A DNA stretch of 64,000 nucleotides from Lunularia cruciata (GCA_948567375.1 OX419761.1:19470501-19534500); one strand, 5' to 3'; positions 46,571 to 58,910 are shown, numbered from the stretch's first letter. Program-made: numbers and translations. The notes: generated from the sequence alone by a model not told the origin.

Positions 46571-49500
46571 TCGCTATTGCGGGGATTGTTTGGTCTTGAG
46601 AGTGTGTCGTGCACCTAGCTGCTTGTGCTTAGGTTGCTTCACTTGTCAATGTCTCAAGCTCATTGTAGCTTGATGTTGTACCTACTACTATCTGGATACT
46701 AGGATCATTCTTGATGGAGCAATTTGCCTACACTGGCTCCCAATGGTAGGTTCTTCTTAAGGGCTTGTTGTGTTGAATTTTGCGGGTTAACATTGATCTT
46801 CATGCATTGCTAGGGACTGTTCATGTTCTGTTATTATTTGGGTTTGTATTCTTTGGATCTGGTGGGGTTTGTATTACAGGCCACAAGTTGTTTGGCCAGA
46901 CTCAACCTAGTGCTACCAAGTTTGTGGTATGTACAATCTACAAAAACCGGACTGGAAACACCCAAGACAAAATTATTTTTCACATGTCACTCCTCACAAA
47001 ATTTTTTTTGGATTGATTCAACAACACCAAGAACCATGCATTGCTCACCAAAGATCAAGCGCCACAATGGGCACCTCCAGTTGATGAAACCAAGTAGCTT
47101 TAGACCATGAAAATGACCTCTTTGAAGTTCTCAAAAATTATTCAATAAGAAAGAAATGATCCCATTACAACTAACTTCTATTCCTTACACTCAGAAATCC
47201 CTTCACCTTGCTTACAGATTGTCAAGTCCTCTGTTCTCTGGAAAATAGTTCTCCCACTTTCCCCCCCTTTCCTGCTTCTTTTTCTTCTTGATAAACTCTT
47301 CTAGTACCTCCTTGATTTTCTTGTTTGGCCCTCCTTTTATCCTCAACTTCTCCTTGCTGTTCCTAACTGAACTCCCTTCCTTGCCAATAGTTCCTTGTTT
47401 GATATCTCTTTTTGTACAGTCCCTTGTTCTTGAGTGACTGAATGAATCTGCTATCTCTATTTCCTAAAATTCCTTCTTCCTTGATTCACTCTTTGATAGA
47501 CATGTGCCTTCACCATGCATTTCCTGATCTCCATTTATTACTCTCTACTCTTTGTATCTGCAGCCTTGGTTTTTCCTTCATTTGTTGCATTTTAAACCCT
47601 TCCCTTGTTTTTCCTAACCTTTTGCTAATCCCTTCTCCTTTTGATCATTCATACTTTCATCAACAAGAAAACTTTCTACTCCAACTGCTAGCCCGATTAT
47701 CGACCACAAAGTCAAACAGGAACCATCAAGGCCACAATCTACGAGCTCCTTAGGGGAGAGTCCAAACTAACTATGAAGACTTTTGTGAAGCAACTCATCA
47801 AATGTCTGCCAATAGTAAGTTCAATTGCCCAAGGTTTGTGAGTACTCTATACGGGACAGTCTCTTTGGTTTGGCACCGTAGACATATAAGCTCAAGAATC
47901 CTCAATCTCTAGCAACTTCCATCTTTTTCTCTTCTCCTCAAATTCTCTCTTGATTATTCTCACCAAAACCCTTCAATCTTCCCTGAACTCCTAAGTCCTT
48001 TGATTTTCTTCTTTGTTACTGCCCACAACCTTCTATTGTCTCTATCCAAAATGAGTTGATTTCAAACCAACTATATCATCGGTGACAAAAAATCTCAACT
48101 CTTCAAACTACACATTCTCTCTACAAAATTTCACGATTTCTCACATCCACCTTCATCAATACAACTGAATAGTACAATTGTAACATCACCATGGATTTGA
48201 CAACTGCATAGGGCCTCAACTGGTCTAAAACCAAAATTTAACAAGCAATAGGCAAAAGAGGATGGGTGTCAAGCAAGACGGCTGTTCAAACTTTGATGGA
48301 GCAGAAGATGATGATGCGTGAAATGAGGAATGATGGGCTCCTTGTCAATATCAGCAAACTCATCTACAAGTAACACCATTTCTTCAGTTTGTACGTGAAG
48401 AAGGTGGAGAAGAGGTGAAGCTCAAGAAACACAACTAGAGAAATACATTGCCTAAATTCTCAGTGCCAGGAATCTGACCTATTCCTTCAAACTCATCACC
48501 CACAAAAAATCACAAAAATCCCAAGGCTTCAATTGTACCAACTATCACTGCAAACATAAATCTCCTCCTCTTGCAAACAGAAAATACAAACCCCTTGATT
48601 CAGTAAACAATCCTCTCGTGCTCCTATCTATCATGGAGATTCATTCCTTGAATTCCTTGAAGGGAACTTGGGAACCTCATCTGTTCCTTCCCACTGATGG
48701 TCTGGATACTTATCCAAATCAAAATCAGACGGTGAAGTTCCTGGTTGCTTCTCATGAAGCTGCCTTATTGTAACAACCACAAACAACTATATGATCTCCT
48801 AGAAAAATGGCCCCAATCTGCAAAGTGCCAATGAAATTTCTTTTTCTCTATTTCTTGTCCAACTCCTTGTCTCTCCTAATTTCTCTTGCTTAGTCCTCCC
48901 AAAACCTTGGCCAAAACCCTTTTTCAATAGATTCGTCTCTTTCCTTCCCTGTCTATTCCTTTGATCCTTCAATGCCTCTACCAAAGATTCTTCATTGTTT
49001 CCTTTCCTTCGATCCTTCACTATCCTTCCTTCCCTATCACCAAACTCTCTTTGATCCTATGAAACCTCTGCCCCTCTCTTGATTTTCTTTGCTTGTAGGT
49101 CAGAAACCCCCTTATTTGATTCCTCTCTGCCATAGTCCTAGCCCTAAAAAGACCCAAAGCCCTTCTATTCCCTTTTTTGTCTTTTCTGCACATTCCTATC
49201 TAGCCCTTTTCTTGAAGCCCCTAACTCTCCTTACTACTACCACTAACTAAAATACTCCTGAGAACCCAGTAACATAAACAAACTCCCGTGCTTAAGTGAT
49301 ATACAAATAAAGCCTGAGCTTATGTAAGATAAAAGAAAATCCTGAGTTTATGTAACACAAGAGAAAATCCTTGAGGTTACAGGAATATAAAACAACTTCC
49401 GGTTTCACCATAACATAAAACCTCCAAGTTCACTATAACATGAAAAAAGAAAGAAGAAGACTCACACCAATTGGCACCAATAGTATGCATGTATAATCTT
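46571..49500. other. probable insertion splitting family X, content unrecognised
   Basis: The family X protein series stops near 46570 and resumes near 49520, as judged against the continuous copy at 11509-11802. The 2.9 kb between has no recognised protein. It contains pyrimidine-rich, low-complexity plus-strand DNA at 47230-47700 and 48800-49250. Degenerate 40-bp repeats around cctgagtttatgtaa lie at 49290-49430. The termini tgtcgctat and ctatgaca may be an LTR-like pair, but LTRs were not demonstrated. Confidence 0.4.
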
Positions 49501-49519
49501 CCCTATGACACCACTACTC

Positions 49520-50050
49520 ACCAAAACTAGGAGAAAGAATTGGGGCAAGTACAACTCAAACTGGCAAAGTTGCAAATGGAAAAGAAGGAGATGTAGCTCA
49601 ACTATGAAGACCAAGTGCAAGCAAGAGATGATAAGACAAAGCCTTTGCCAAGAGCTCAATAATACCATAGTTTGGAATGCCACCATGGACCTTCAAATGC
49701 TTGAATACAAGAAGTAGGTGGCATTACAATTGGAAGCCCAAGCAAAGAACTAGCATCAACAATTGAGAAAGAAGCCAAACAAGAGTAATGCACACGTGAT
49801 GAGAAGAAGGCTTTCAAGTGAGGTGTCTAAAATTGGAAGAGAAGAGTAAGGAAGGAAGGGATCCGACAAGTAGAAGAAGTTTGGACTTAATTGTGGAATT
49901 GCTTCAAAGAGGAAGCAAAAGGAAGAGCAACCAAGGCCAAAATCCACAAATTGAAGTTGCAATTGCAAAATTGGAAGGGAAGAATTATGAGGAGGAGAGG
50001 GTGGATTAGCTAGCTTTGTTGCCTCCAAAGCCATACCAATAGAAAATTTA
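49520..50050 (+). pseudogene. repeat family X (copy 2, coiled-coil rear part)
   Basis: KELGQVQLKLAKLQMEKKEM corresponds to KELGQMKRDLGELGMEKKEM of the minus-strand copy near 11510-11600. It is followed by ALQLEAQAK and the helical segment 49818-50009 (LDLIVELLQRGSKRKSNQGQ). Stops and a frame change interrupt it. Confidence 0.6.
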
Positions 50051-51595
50051 GTGAAGTCCATAATCTCCATCTATTGAAGATTGTTGATTACAAGGCATAA
50101 ACCAAGGAGGTTTTTTGACATCTCAAAGTCAAAGGGTGCTCTTCCCAACAAAGTGCAATGCCAAAGGACCTTGAGATACCAAAAGGAACCATTGTATTAG
50201 ATTAGCTTGTCTTCCACCATTTTTTTTAGCAATTGTACATAGGACCTAGTAGATGCTTGCAAAATTCCAAACCTATCCTCTTAAAAGAGAAATTCCTTGT
50301 AAATTTGTAATTTGGAAGAAGACCAAAGACTTTGGCATAGTAGAACATTTTGGGATAAATGGCATTTTTCCATGTACTCCACCTTCTTGGCTGAGTAATT
50401 CTTTGGTGCAATGGCTTGGAAGGAACTTTATTACTTACAATGCATACTTTGAGGAAGAATTGATAGCTTCAGTAGCACTTGCTAAAAATTTAATTAGGTA
50501 GGATAATATACAAATTAAAACCATAATTGCTGGTGGTGGAGTAGTTATGTTTACAAGGAATCCACTTAACCTTTAGAGACCCTTCAAGGCAAAGTGAAGT
50601 AGGCATAGGAAATTTCTACATAAGGCTTTGGCCCAACAATAAACAAGTATAATTTTCCATGCAACTTTGTATACAATCCAAAGTCTAGTATAATTAATTT
50701 GTATTCACTTGGTGTTTGGCTTTGAATGCCCTTGCAAGAGTACAGGTGTAAATCTCACAATATTTATTTAGTTGTTTGAATCTTGAGGAGATTTGCAATT
50801 GGCAATTAGATTTTGAATACGTAGAGTGGTCCAATGCTAGATTTGATTAATCCTAAGTGCCACAAGTAACACATTATTAAATTCAAGGATATTCTCTTTC
50901 ATGTTAGGTCCAACTAACATGAAAGAGAACATTTCATAGAGGTTGGGTGCTTTGGTGCAAAGTATACCTTCAAGGTAACTTTAGTTATACGTAGATTTGA
51001 GAATGATTTAGGATCTTTTTGGTTTATCATAGAGGCGCTACAATGGGTACATTTAACCTCATATTGGAAAGGTGGTTCATACTCAAGAGGTTAAAAAATA
51101 AACATTAAATGAACTACAGATTGTGACATTTTTGCTTCACTTCTAGTCATTTCCAACTTGTATCCTTGTGGAGTCCAACTTATTCTTACTATTTTAGTAT
51201 TAATATGTGCTATTTGTACCAAAGAACTGATTTTGGCAACCATTCATCTTCATGGTGCTTCTCACACATGGGAATAATGACAAGCCATCTTGATTACACA
51301 CCAAATTGTTCAAGACATAAATCCAAGAATTGGCAAGGGAGTGTAATTCATTCATCAAAATACCTACATCTACCTGCTCATGAGCATAGATCACAACCAA
51401 CTTCCAATAGAACACAATCTATCAAAATTTGCTCACAATTTGTAAGAGTGCAACAAGGAATTGGGTGAGTAGATGATTGGAGTTTGAGTGTAAAGAGGAA
51501 TCAAGAGAAAGGAATTTGAGCAAATTGTGAGCAATTGGGAAGAAAATGCTACCTTGGAAGCATAAGGCTATGCTTGAGATGACCTTAAGGTCACC
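50051..51595. other. stretch without a recognised gene
   Basis: Short readable pieces, for example 50253-50501 plus (KFVIWKKTKDFGIVEHFGIN), look once-coding but match no family I know. Confidence 0.4.
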
Positions 51596-52700
51596 ATGAG
51601 TAAAGAAGTGGGGAGTTTATTACTAGATGGAGTATGTTATTACTTGGTGGTTGTGGTTCATGTGGAATTGAGAGCTCACAAATCTCCCAATGATTCAAGA
51701 GATTTGAGAGAGGAAGACTCCAAATTCCTCCAACCTACAAGGCAATATGTTTGCATGGACGGTGATATATTGGTAGAGATTCTTGGGGATGTAGTTTCCA
51801 CTCCAAGCACCATATAATTGGATCAAGAATGGCCAAGACTAAGTGAGGAGATGACAAATAAATTTCTAGTCTCGTTCAAGAACAAAAAGAGTAACAATGG
51901 TTGGAAGGTGAAGGTCTATAATAATCCAACAAGGCACATTGTGGCAACATCAATCATGAGGCTATTTTGATCAACGCACAACATATGTCAACAACAAGAA
52001 AACCACCTTTTTCTTAGGTGTTACACAAAGGATATCTTGTGGATTGAGCAATGATATTCCACAACCAGTTCAAGGAGCTGACTAAGAATTTGTAAACAAA
52101 CAAGGCTACTACTTTCCTCTCTCTATTTGTGGGTCATTTCTATATCAATATGAAACTATTGAGGAAGGAGGAGAAGAAGATATGCTTGGTTCACCATTTT
52201 CCAATGGATGAATGGAAAACCAATGTGCTATACCTTTGCTATCCTTTGGAAAACCAATGTGTTATACCGAATGGGAGGAATACACCTTCCAAATTAACAA
52301 AGGAACCAAGAGTACTCGAGTCCTTGTTGGGAGCTTCTTACAAGCAAAAAATGTAGAAATCAAGGAGGTATTGGTAGCATTGACCTCTTTAAAGACACAA
52401 TAGTCAACAGGCCTTAATAAAAATTGAGATATAATTTTTGGGCCTCAATAACAAGATCCTAAAAATTAAGAAGCAAGCACAACATCACAAAGTATCAATG
52501 GAAGAGAGGGAGGAGGTTGAATTGGTTAAGACAATCAATAATAAGCAAGGAGAAGCTATAGAGGTAGTAAAGAAAGTGAAAGAGGAGACCCTTGACTCAA
52601 CCTCACCTCTCAAGACTTTAAGAAGAAGAAACAAAGGATGAGACGACAAGTCCTAACAAGAGGAAGAGGTCTTATCAAATTTTGGATGTTGCAAAGAAAG
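51596..52700 (+). pseudogene. unrecognised coding remnant next to family X
   Basis: Plus-strand pieces follow each other in changing frames: RQYVCMDGDILVEILGDVVS (51596-51817), NKFLVSFKNKKSNNGWKVKV (about 51860-51920), YEWEEYTFQINKGTKSTRVL-like sequence (52212-52403) and a Lys/Glu-rich end (52438-52641). It may be a later part of the same mobile element as family X. No domain was identified. Confidence 0.4.
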
Positions 52701-54235
52701 AGCCGGTAGTGTAAGTCAAGGGCCCATAATAAGATAGACTAGGGTATCCACTAAGAGGGTAATTAACCAATGGTGCTTCAGTAATGACCACCTTGCATAA
52801 TTATGAGCTAAATTAGGCTAATTACCAAGGAATTCTACAAATGTAGTTAGTAGGGTAATCCAAGGAAGGATGAGGGGTGAGCATGAAACTGGGCAGAATG
52901 TAAGTCTTGTGTCAACAACTTGGGTGATCCACTACTCTTTAATTATGAAATCTAAATATAGGATGCACAATATGGGAATACTTGGTTGAGCCTAACCAAA
53001 AAGTAGTTATACATAAGGAGTGTAACAACATGGTGTCATTAAAATTTGTAACATCACGGTTAGATTCCACAAGGATACAAGTTAGATATGACTAAAAATA
53101 AGGAAAAATATCACAAAGATAATATTATTTAACTTGCATTTAACTTTTATGCAAAGTCATTCTTAAAAAATGTATAAATGATTACTAATCACTTCCACAC
53201 TAATTGTAGTCTAGAGTACTTTTGAAGGTGATGCATCACTCACAACAAAGGTCACTTTGCCCTATAATTTCTTTACCGTCCAATTAGCTTGCATACTATT
53301 GCACTAACTCTTCAACAATCTACACTCTACACCATTATTACAATCATCAAGAGATGACAAACCTCAAAGGATTTGATGAATTAGAATGCATAAATTGAAT
53401 TTAAGTCAAATCTCCCAAGTGTCCTATCTCTTTATCATCTACAAAGGTAACATAGTGTACAACCCTTCCCAAATGCACAAATTTATTGGAGAATAAAATG
53501 ATTCCTACATCTTAATCTCCCAATTCATGGTACTTAAAAATATCAAGGATTGTAAAAGTCTAGTATGATAACATTCTTGGCCTATATAGGGCACCTAAAG
53601 GTCCTTCTTTTAGTTGCACAAAAATGATTCTTTCACTATAGTGCTTTTGTCTCCATACCAAGATTCCTCATGACTAAGTAACTGAGTAGGCAAACATTAG
53701 TACAAAGAGCAGCCCATACATATACACCAACATGATAGGCTTTGGGGTAATGCACTATTTATTGCATAGAAAGAATGCACCAAATGATCATAGTAAACAT
53801 TAGGTCTAAGCTATATATAAATTTTCTATTTAGTTGTCAAAGAAATCCAATGACTACAAATGGCTAGAAATCTTCTAATTACATCTAGTACTCACTAATA
53901 AGTTTTTTTTATCTCATCCTCATCTAATCTCTATGTATGCACATTTGACATGGTACTGCCACCTCAACAAATTTTTCATATGTTCATTTTTTGTATAGTG
54001 ATTTTGTATTTACACTAAGGTCTTTGAACTATTTACAAGAAAAAAATATCTTTATTATGATTATGAGATGTAAACAAACAACAAGGTATGAACAAACTAC
54101 TATACAAAAATGACACACAAGACAAAGACAATGATGTAACAATTTTCTCATAACAAAGGTTGTTGCATCTCTATTTGTATGACATTATTAGTGTTATCAC
54201 TCATCTACAAGATGATTTGGCATCACATGTGACAA
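52701..54235. other. AT-rich stretch without a recognisable gene
   Basis: Stops in all frames and no clear repeat relationship. Confidence 0.45.
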
Positions 54236-54560
54236 ACTACTTGCTCCTTTGCACATTTGCACATACATGATACAAGAGTTGAGGTACAACATACACAATA
54301 AGGTTAGAGGTAAGAGATATGTAGTATGAGATAATGGGATATGAGTACAAGGTACAAGATATGAGGTATGACGTAAGAGATAATGAGATATGACGTACAA
54401 AGCAATGCATGAGATACAACGTAAAAAGTATATAGTACAAGATAAAGTATAAGGTATGCAATAAGAGACAAAGTACAAGGTATATAATATGAGACAACAT
54501 ATGAGATATGAAGCACAAAGTGAAGTATGAGATACAAAATACAAGGCAAAGTAGTGAGAC
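54236..54560. repeat. degenerate minisatellite
   Basis: Variants of gagatatgaggtacaaggta recur every 15-30 bp over about 320 bp. The repeat gives long but meaningless open frames on the minus strand in all three phases. Confidence 0.75.
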
Positions 54561-54671
54561 AAAGTGTGTTGTGCATATATACATCACTACCCAACATACA
54601 TTGCTGTCAACATCATACACTATAGAAGCAAAACTCACACATAAGTCATACATAGACCCTAAAGTGCCACA
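54560..54671 (-). repeat. second, partial LTR start abutting the 3' LTR of copy B
   Basis: The stretch matches 55110-55208, the outermost 100 bp of the copy B LTR in element orientation (beginning TGTGGCACTTTAG on the minus strand). Its presence beyond the 3' LTR means two LTRs once stood head to tail here, the outer one now dissolving into the minisatellite. Confidence 0.65.
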
Positions 54672-55208
54672 ATAATCAGATTTTTTACAACTCTCAAACT
54701 CAAATCAGTACTTGATTTGTCACTCTATAAATTGCCAACAATTGAGCACTAATTACAATCAAGCCACACCCACTCTAGCTAAGAGAATCCAGGTGATGCT
54801 CGCCAGCCTCTATCCACCATAGCCAAGAACTCGAAGGCTCAACATCAAAGAAGTGAGCTCTCTGGAGTTGCACTTCAAAAGTATACCCATGGACTTGAGC
54901 TAGGTGAACTATAACGGTCCCGCTGATGGCACACTCGATGGTGCAAAGTGACAACGGACCCCACCGTGAAGTCAGTACCCCAAACACAAAATCTGACCAT
55001 CAGAAAGTAGTCTTTGAGAAACTATTGAAATAAATCTAATTACTATCATTGAAACTCTAGTGTCCAAGCAATCTAGATGTGACACTACAAATGGCGTGAT
55101 AGTTGTCGCACATATATAAATCACTACACAACATATATCACTGGCAACATCATACACTATAGAAGCACAACTCACACATAAGTCATACATAGACTCTAAA
55201 GTGCCACA
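54672..55208 (-). repeat. 3' LTR of copy B
   Basis: About 537 bp. In element orientation it starts TGTGGCACTTTAG (55208), preceded by a purine tract. Most of it (54672-55110) matches the 5' LTR of copy A at 8602-9050. The outer end lies at the junction with the partial second LTR. Confidence 0.7.
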
Positions 55209-55222
55209 ATTGCCTCCCTAGT
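55209..55222 (-). other. polypurine tract of copy B
   Basis: On the minus strand CTAGGGAGGCAAT directly precedes TGTGGCAC, the LTR start. Confidence 0.55.
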
Positions 55223-55383
55223 AGGCGGTTAAGTCCCTCTAACTCTAGATAGCCACCTACTCCAAGTATATGGTATACCTTATGATGAGAAAAAATCAAA
55301 AAGCCAGGTACTATGGAGCCCTTTTGTTAGTTGCCTGTATGCAATCTATACCATATAAAGAATGAACTAGTTATAGGTCAAGT

Positions 55384-55518
55384 ACATCTAGGACATAACC
55401 ATTGTCTCTAAGGAACCACCATGAGGGAAGGAGTCATACATGCCATATGCCATCCTCTCAAACAGCTATCACACACCAACATAGTAGCAACTCCACTAGA
55501 AGAGCCACATAACATACA
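55384..55518 (-). pseudogene. PHD finger at the C-terminus of pol (copy B)
   Basis: The minus frame shows CMLCGSSSGVATMLVCDSC, then RGWHMAC and, after one stop, QWLCPRC. This is the full C4-H-C3 pattern: C-x2-C, C-x2-C, H-x2-C, C-x2-C, with the typical Trp before the His and Trp before the last pair. PHD fingers read histone H3 tails. It follows the integrase C-terminal part in the same frame (LPSRVLVLEGHDG, then HSCAPYHLP), so it belongs to the polyprotein and stands where chromoviruses have a chromodomain. One TAG stop lies inside the finger. Confidence 0.88.
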
Positions 55519-56237
55519 CCTCAAGCCTACATGTACAAGTGCTAAGCTTGGGTCCATAATACCATCAATTTTTGGGAGGTGGTATGGCGCACAACTATGC
55601 ACATGATCATTCTAAAAAACACCATCATGTCCTTCTAACACAAGGACTCTAGATGGCAAAACCTCACGCACTCTCAAGATAGTGTAGCATGTCGAAACAT
55701 CAAGTGTTGTTGGTGTTGTCTGTTGTAGATATACATAATCTCTTGGATGAAATCAATGGATCAAGGGTCTATAACCTCCTCCTCAAATGGTAGCATAGCA
55801 TAAAGTATCTCTATGTTGAGCACTCACCAAGTTCTCAAAGGCCATCAACATCACTCTCCAAAAGATCTTTGCACATTGAGAACATGCACTCATCCATACA
55901 TTTGGGTCATCCAAGTCCAAAACTACAGTAGCATCTTGACAAGTGGTTGTAGGTAAATTTGGATCTCGTCCATAAAATAAGAAGTAAGGAGAGAAGGATG
56001 CTAAGGAGGCTTGCTGGTTGAATCGATAGCCCATGGCCAACCAAGGTAATTGGAGATCCCAATCTCCCAAGTGGCCTCTCTACAAACCATACTTTTGCAA
56101 TCTTCTCTTCATCATCTGAACCACTCTCTCTACTAAGCCATCTACTTCAAGGTGATCTTGGGATGTAGTACAATGATCAATCAAAACCTTTTCACACAAG
56201 ACCTGAAACTCTCCTAAGAACTCTGTACCCTGATTAG
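55519..56237 (-). pseudogene. integrase, second half of core and C-terminus (copy B)
   Basis: After a frame change near 56238 the core continues with LTNQGTEFLGEF (the second catalytic Asp is Asn here), VDGLVERVVQMMKRRLQKYG with the catalytic Glu, and LPWLAMGYRFNQQ with YFLFYGRDP (55783-56070). The C-terminal segment leads into the PHD finger in the same frame. Confidence 0.85.
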
Positions 56238-56435
56238 TTAAAACCTCGACTGGTGCACCAAAATAACTAAGAACTCAATCCAAGGACAAGTAACATGTCC
56301 TTCACTAGACTTGTCAGGAAGTATAACCAACTCAATCCACTTGGAGAAGTGCTCCATCACCACCAAGACATACCAATGATATCTCACAGTCAGCGGTAAA
56401 TGTCCAACAAAGTCCAAACTCCAATGGTAACCCAA
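56238..56435 (-). pseudogene. integrase, first half of core (copy B)
   Basis: YHWSLDFVGHLPLT holds the first catalytic Asp, followed by YVLVVMEHFSKWIEL, a conserved Ty3 integrase block. It is in frame with RNase H and RT upstream. Confidence 0.9.
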
Positions 56436-56459
56436 TTCCTTGATAGGTAATGGGTGTAA

Positions 56460-56708
56460 CTATGGTGTAGGGGCATTGAATGATGCTCTAACTTGGTCAT
56501 AGACCACACATTTGGCAACAAATTGATGTACCTTGATCTGCATACCGCACCACCAATAATGACTCAAGAGCAAGTTGTATGTATGCTTTACTCCAAAATG
56601 TCCTAGCTCCTCATGAGCACGACGGACCAACTGTGGTCTTTGAGATAGAAGTGGGACTACTCGCACTCTACCATCCTCCCATACACGCAAAAGGTGTTTG
56701 CCTTCCAA
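56460..56708 (-). pseudogene. integrase zinc-binding domain (copy B)
   Basis: RAHEELGHFGVKHTYNLL and YWWCGM with VAKCVVY form the HH-CC domain. The last Cys is Tyr in this copy. Confidence 0.88.
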
Positions 56709-56726
56709 TCTAAACCGTCTAGTTTG

Positions 56727-57101
56727 CTAAAGAATATGGTCTCTCTCCTTGGCTCCAACTGTGCCACCCACAACACCAGTGTGAAGATAGTCCATCACTA
56801 AGACATCATCATGAATGTCTCGCTGAATTGTACCAATATCTTCACCTTCTAGATCTATGACCTCAATAACTTCTCTTGTATGCGCTGAGAGAAATACCAC
56901 CAAAGCCTCCAAAAATATACAAAGAAAGGCAGATGCATGCCAACTTGGCACCATCTCCTTATCTGTCTCACCATGCCAATGTGCTATGGTCTGATCCTAT
57001 TGGTTGGGACATGGGTTTCTACTCAACCCATCTACATCACGGTTCATCACTCCAAGTCTCTAAACAATTGTGAAATCATACTCCTATAAAATCAGAGCCC
57101 A
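56727..57101 (-). pseudogene. linker between RNase H and integrase (copy B)
   Basis: Same frame, with RDVDGLSRNPCP (the usual end of RNase H in Ty3 elements) and a 75-codon acidic linker of no known function. Confidence 0.65.
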
Positions 57102-57380
57102 TCATGCAAGCTTCCTTGAAAGCTTGTCGGACTCCATCAACCACTTCAGCGGCTGATGATCAATGATGAGAGTGAAGGAGTTACCAAATAGGTAACATTG
57201 GAAATGTGCTATTGCCCAAACTGCTACCAAGCACTCTCCTTCATATGAACTATTCTTCACCTCCACTGAATTGTTAGAACGACTAGCATAGGCCACCACA
57301 AACTCATTCCCCTCATCATCATGTTGGGTGAGCACCACTCCAAGCCCCAACATACTCCAATCAGTATGAACCTGAAATGG
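57102..57380 (-). pseudogene. RNase H (copy B)
   Basis: QVHTDWSMLGLGVVLTQ, AYASRSNN, SSYEGECLVAVWAIAHFQCY and LIIDHQPLKWLM give the Ty3 RNase H pattern. The two Asp and the Glu are present. Confidence 0.92.
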
Positions 57381-58490
57381 TCATCCTTTGATTGGTCTCC
57401 TCAAAATAGAAATAGATGTCAACCTCTCCTTGAGCTCTACAAAAGCTCTCTCCTGCTCATCTCCCCAACACCATTCTTGTGTAAGCTTGGTCAACTTTGT
57501 CAAGGCATTGGCATTGGCACTAAATCCTCTAACATAGTGGCAATAGAAGTTTGCCAACCTAAGGAATGCTTGCACTCTGCTCACATCTGTAGGCCAAGGA
57601 ATACGTGCAATAGCCTCCACCTTGGTCTACTAAACACCAAGTCCTCCGGAGTAGATAGTGTGACCCAAATATTCAACCTGCTTGTGGAAGAACATACACT
57701 TCCCAAGATGTAATTTGATTCCATGAGATCTCAAACTCTCAAACACCTCCAACAACTATCTCTCATGCTCCTCCATAGTAGTGCTATAGACCAAAATGTC
57801 ATCAATATAGCACCAAGAAAAATGTAATCCAGCTAGGATCCTATCCATGACCCACTAGAACTCAATAGGAGCATTCTTTAACCCAAACAATAAGAAACTC
57901 CATTGATATAACACATCCTTGCCGTGAGGATCAATAGCCAAAAATGCTATCTTGGACTTATCCTCCTCTCTAATTGGAAACTTATGATATCCCGCTCAAA
58001 GATCCAAAGTACTGAAGACCTGTGCATGCCCAATTGCATCAAATATCTCCTCCAATGTAGACATGGCATACCAATCAGCACTGGTCTATTGGTTGATAGG
58101 ACGGTAAATTCCATATATATGCCTATCTGTGTAGTTGCCTAGCATATCCTTCTTGGTTGGCATCACTGCCATTGATGCATACTCTCCATGTGAAATCTAC
58201 ACCAAACTAGCCTCAAAAAGGTCACTACTCCGGCTTTGAATCAATGTCCTCTCTATATCACTATATTGATAAGGATGCCTTAGAACTAGTGTATTGCTAG
58301 TCAGCTCAATCCGTATACCAGGTCCTTTTAGAGCATCCAAATCCTTCATACTGAAGGCAAAACAACTTGTGTGGCTCCTCAAAAACCTCCAAACCCTCCG
58401 TCTTTCCTCTCTAATATGCTCGGGTCCAAGATCTGGCTCCCAAGTATCCTCTGTAACTATTATAGGAGTGGGAGACGTACTAACTGGTTA
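57381..58490 (-). pseudogene. reverse transcriptase (copy B)
   Basis: In frame: YGIYRPINQ, DWYAMSTLEEIFDAIGHAQV with FSTLDL, FGLKNAPIEF, the catalytic CYIDDILVYS (YIDD codons at 57798-57809), VEYLGHTI and the thumb VQAFLRLANFYCHYVRGFS. Stops occur near 58195, 58075, 58002, 57857 and 57630, several of them in place of Trp or Gln codons. The frame is that of the methyltransferase upstream. Confidence 0.93.
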
Positions 58491-58910
58491 CTACACTAGG
58501 CCCTTGGGAGCAATAGTGTCATGCCCTCGACCACTAGAGAGCCCAACATCTATGTGAAAAACTCCGTCCACTCTGGTTGTAAGCTCCACACGTCCTCTAC
58601 TTGCATCCCAAGTGGACCAAGGGTGTAATCTAAGTAGCCCACGCTTGCCTAGATCCAAGTGGAAAACTCCCTCCACTCTGGCTGCAAGCTCCACATGTCC
58701 TCTACCTGCATCCCAAGTGGACCAAGGGTGTAATCTAAGTAGCCCACGCTCACCTGGATGGACTCCAAGTAGACCACTCTCCCTAGTAGCTATTGGTTGT
58801 GTTCCAAGAATACCATGTCCACTTGGTCCATCACCTCTAACATGTGCTTGAGTTGTCCCGATTGGCACATGGCTCACAAGTGTTTGAGTAGTGATGCCCA
58901 TCAAGTGCGT
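58491..58910 (-). pseudogene. linker with 105-bp tandem duplication between methyltransferase and RT
   Basis: An open stretch directly after the methyltransferase. Two units of 35 residues (RGLLRLHPWSTWDA, then VELAARVEGVFH or VELTTRVDGVFH) correspond to 58557-58661 and 58662-58766. The duplication keeps the frame, so it may date from before decay. Confidence 0.8.

Noticed and set aside
46571-49500. LTR retrotransposon with ends TGTC...GACA
   Set aside because: Short terminal likeness only; no long direct repeats, primer site or coding domains could be shown.
54197-54653. Three overlapping minus-strand open frames of 97-138 codons rich in Tyr, Leu, Cys and Ser
   Set aside because: All three phases are open because of a degenerate minisatellite; no domain is present.
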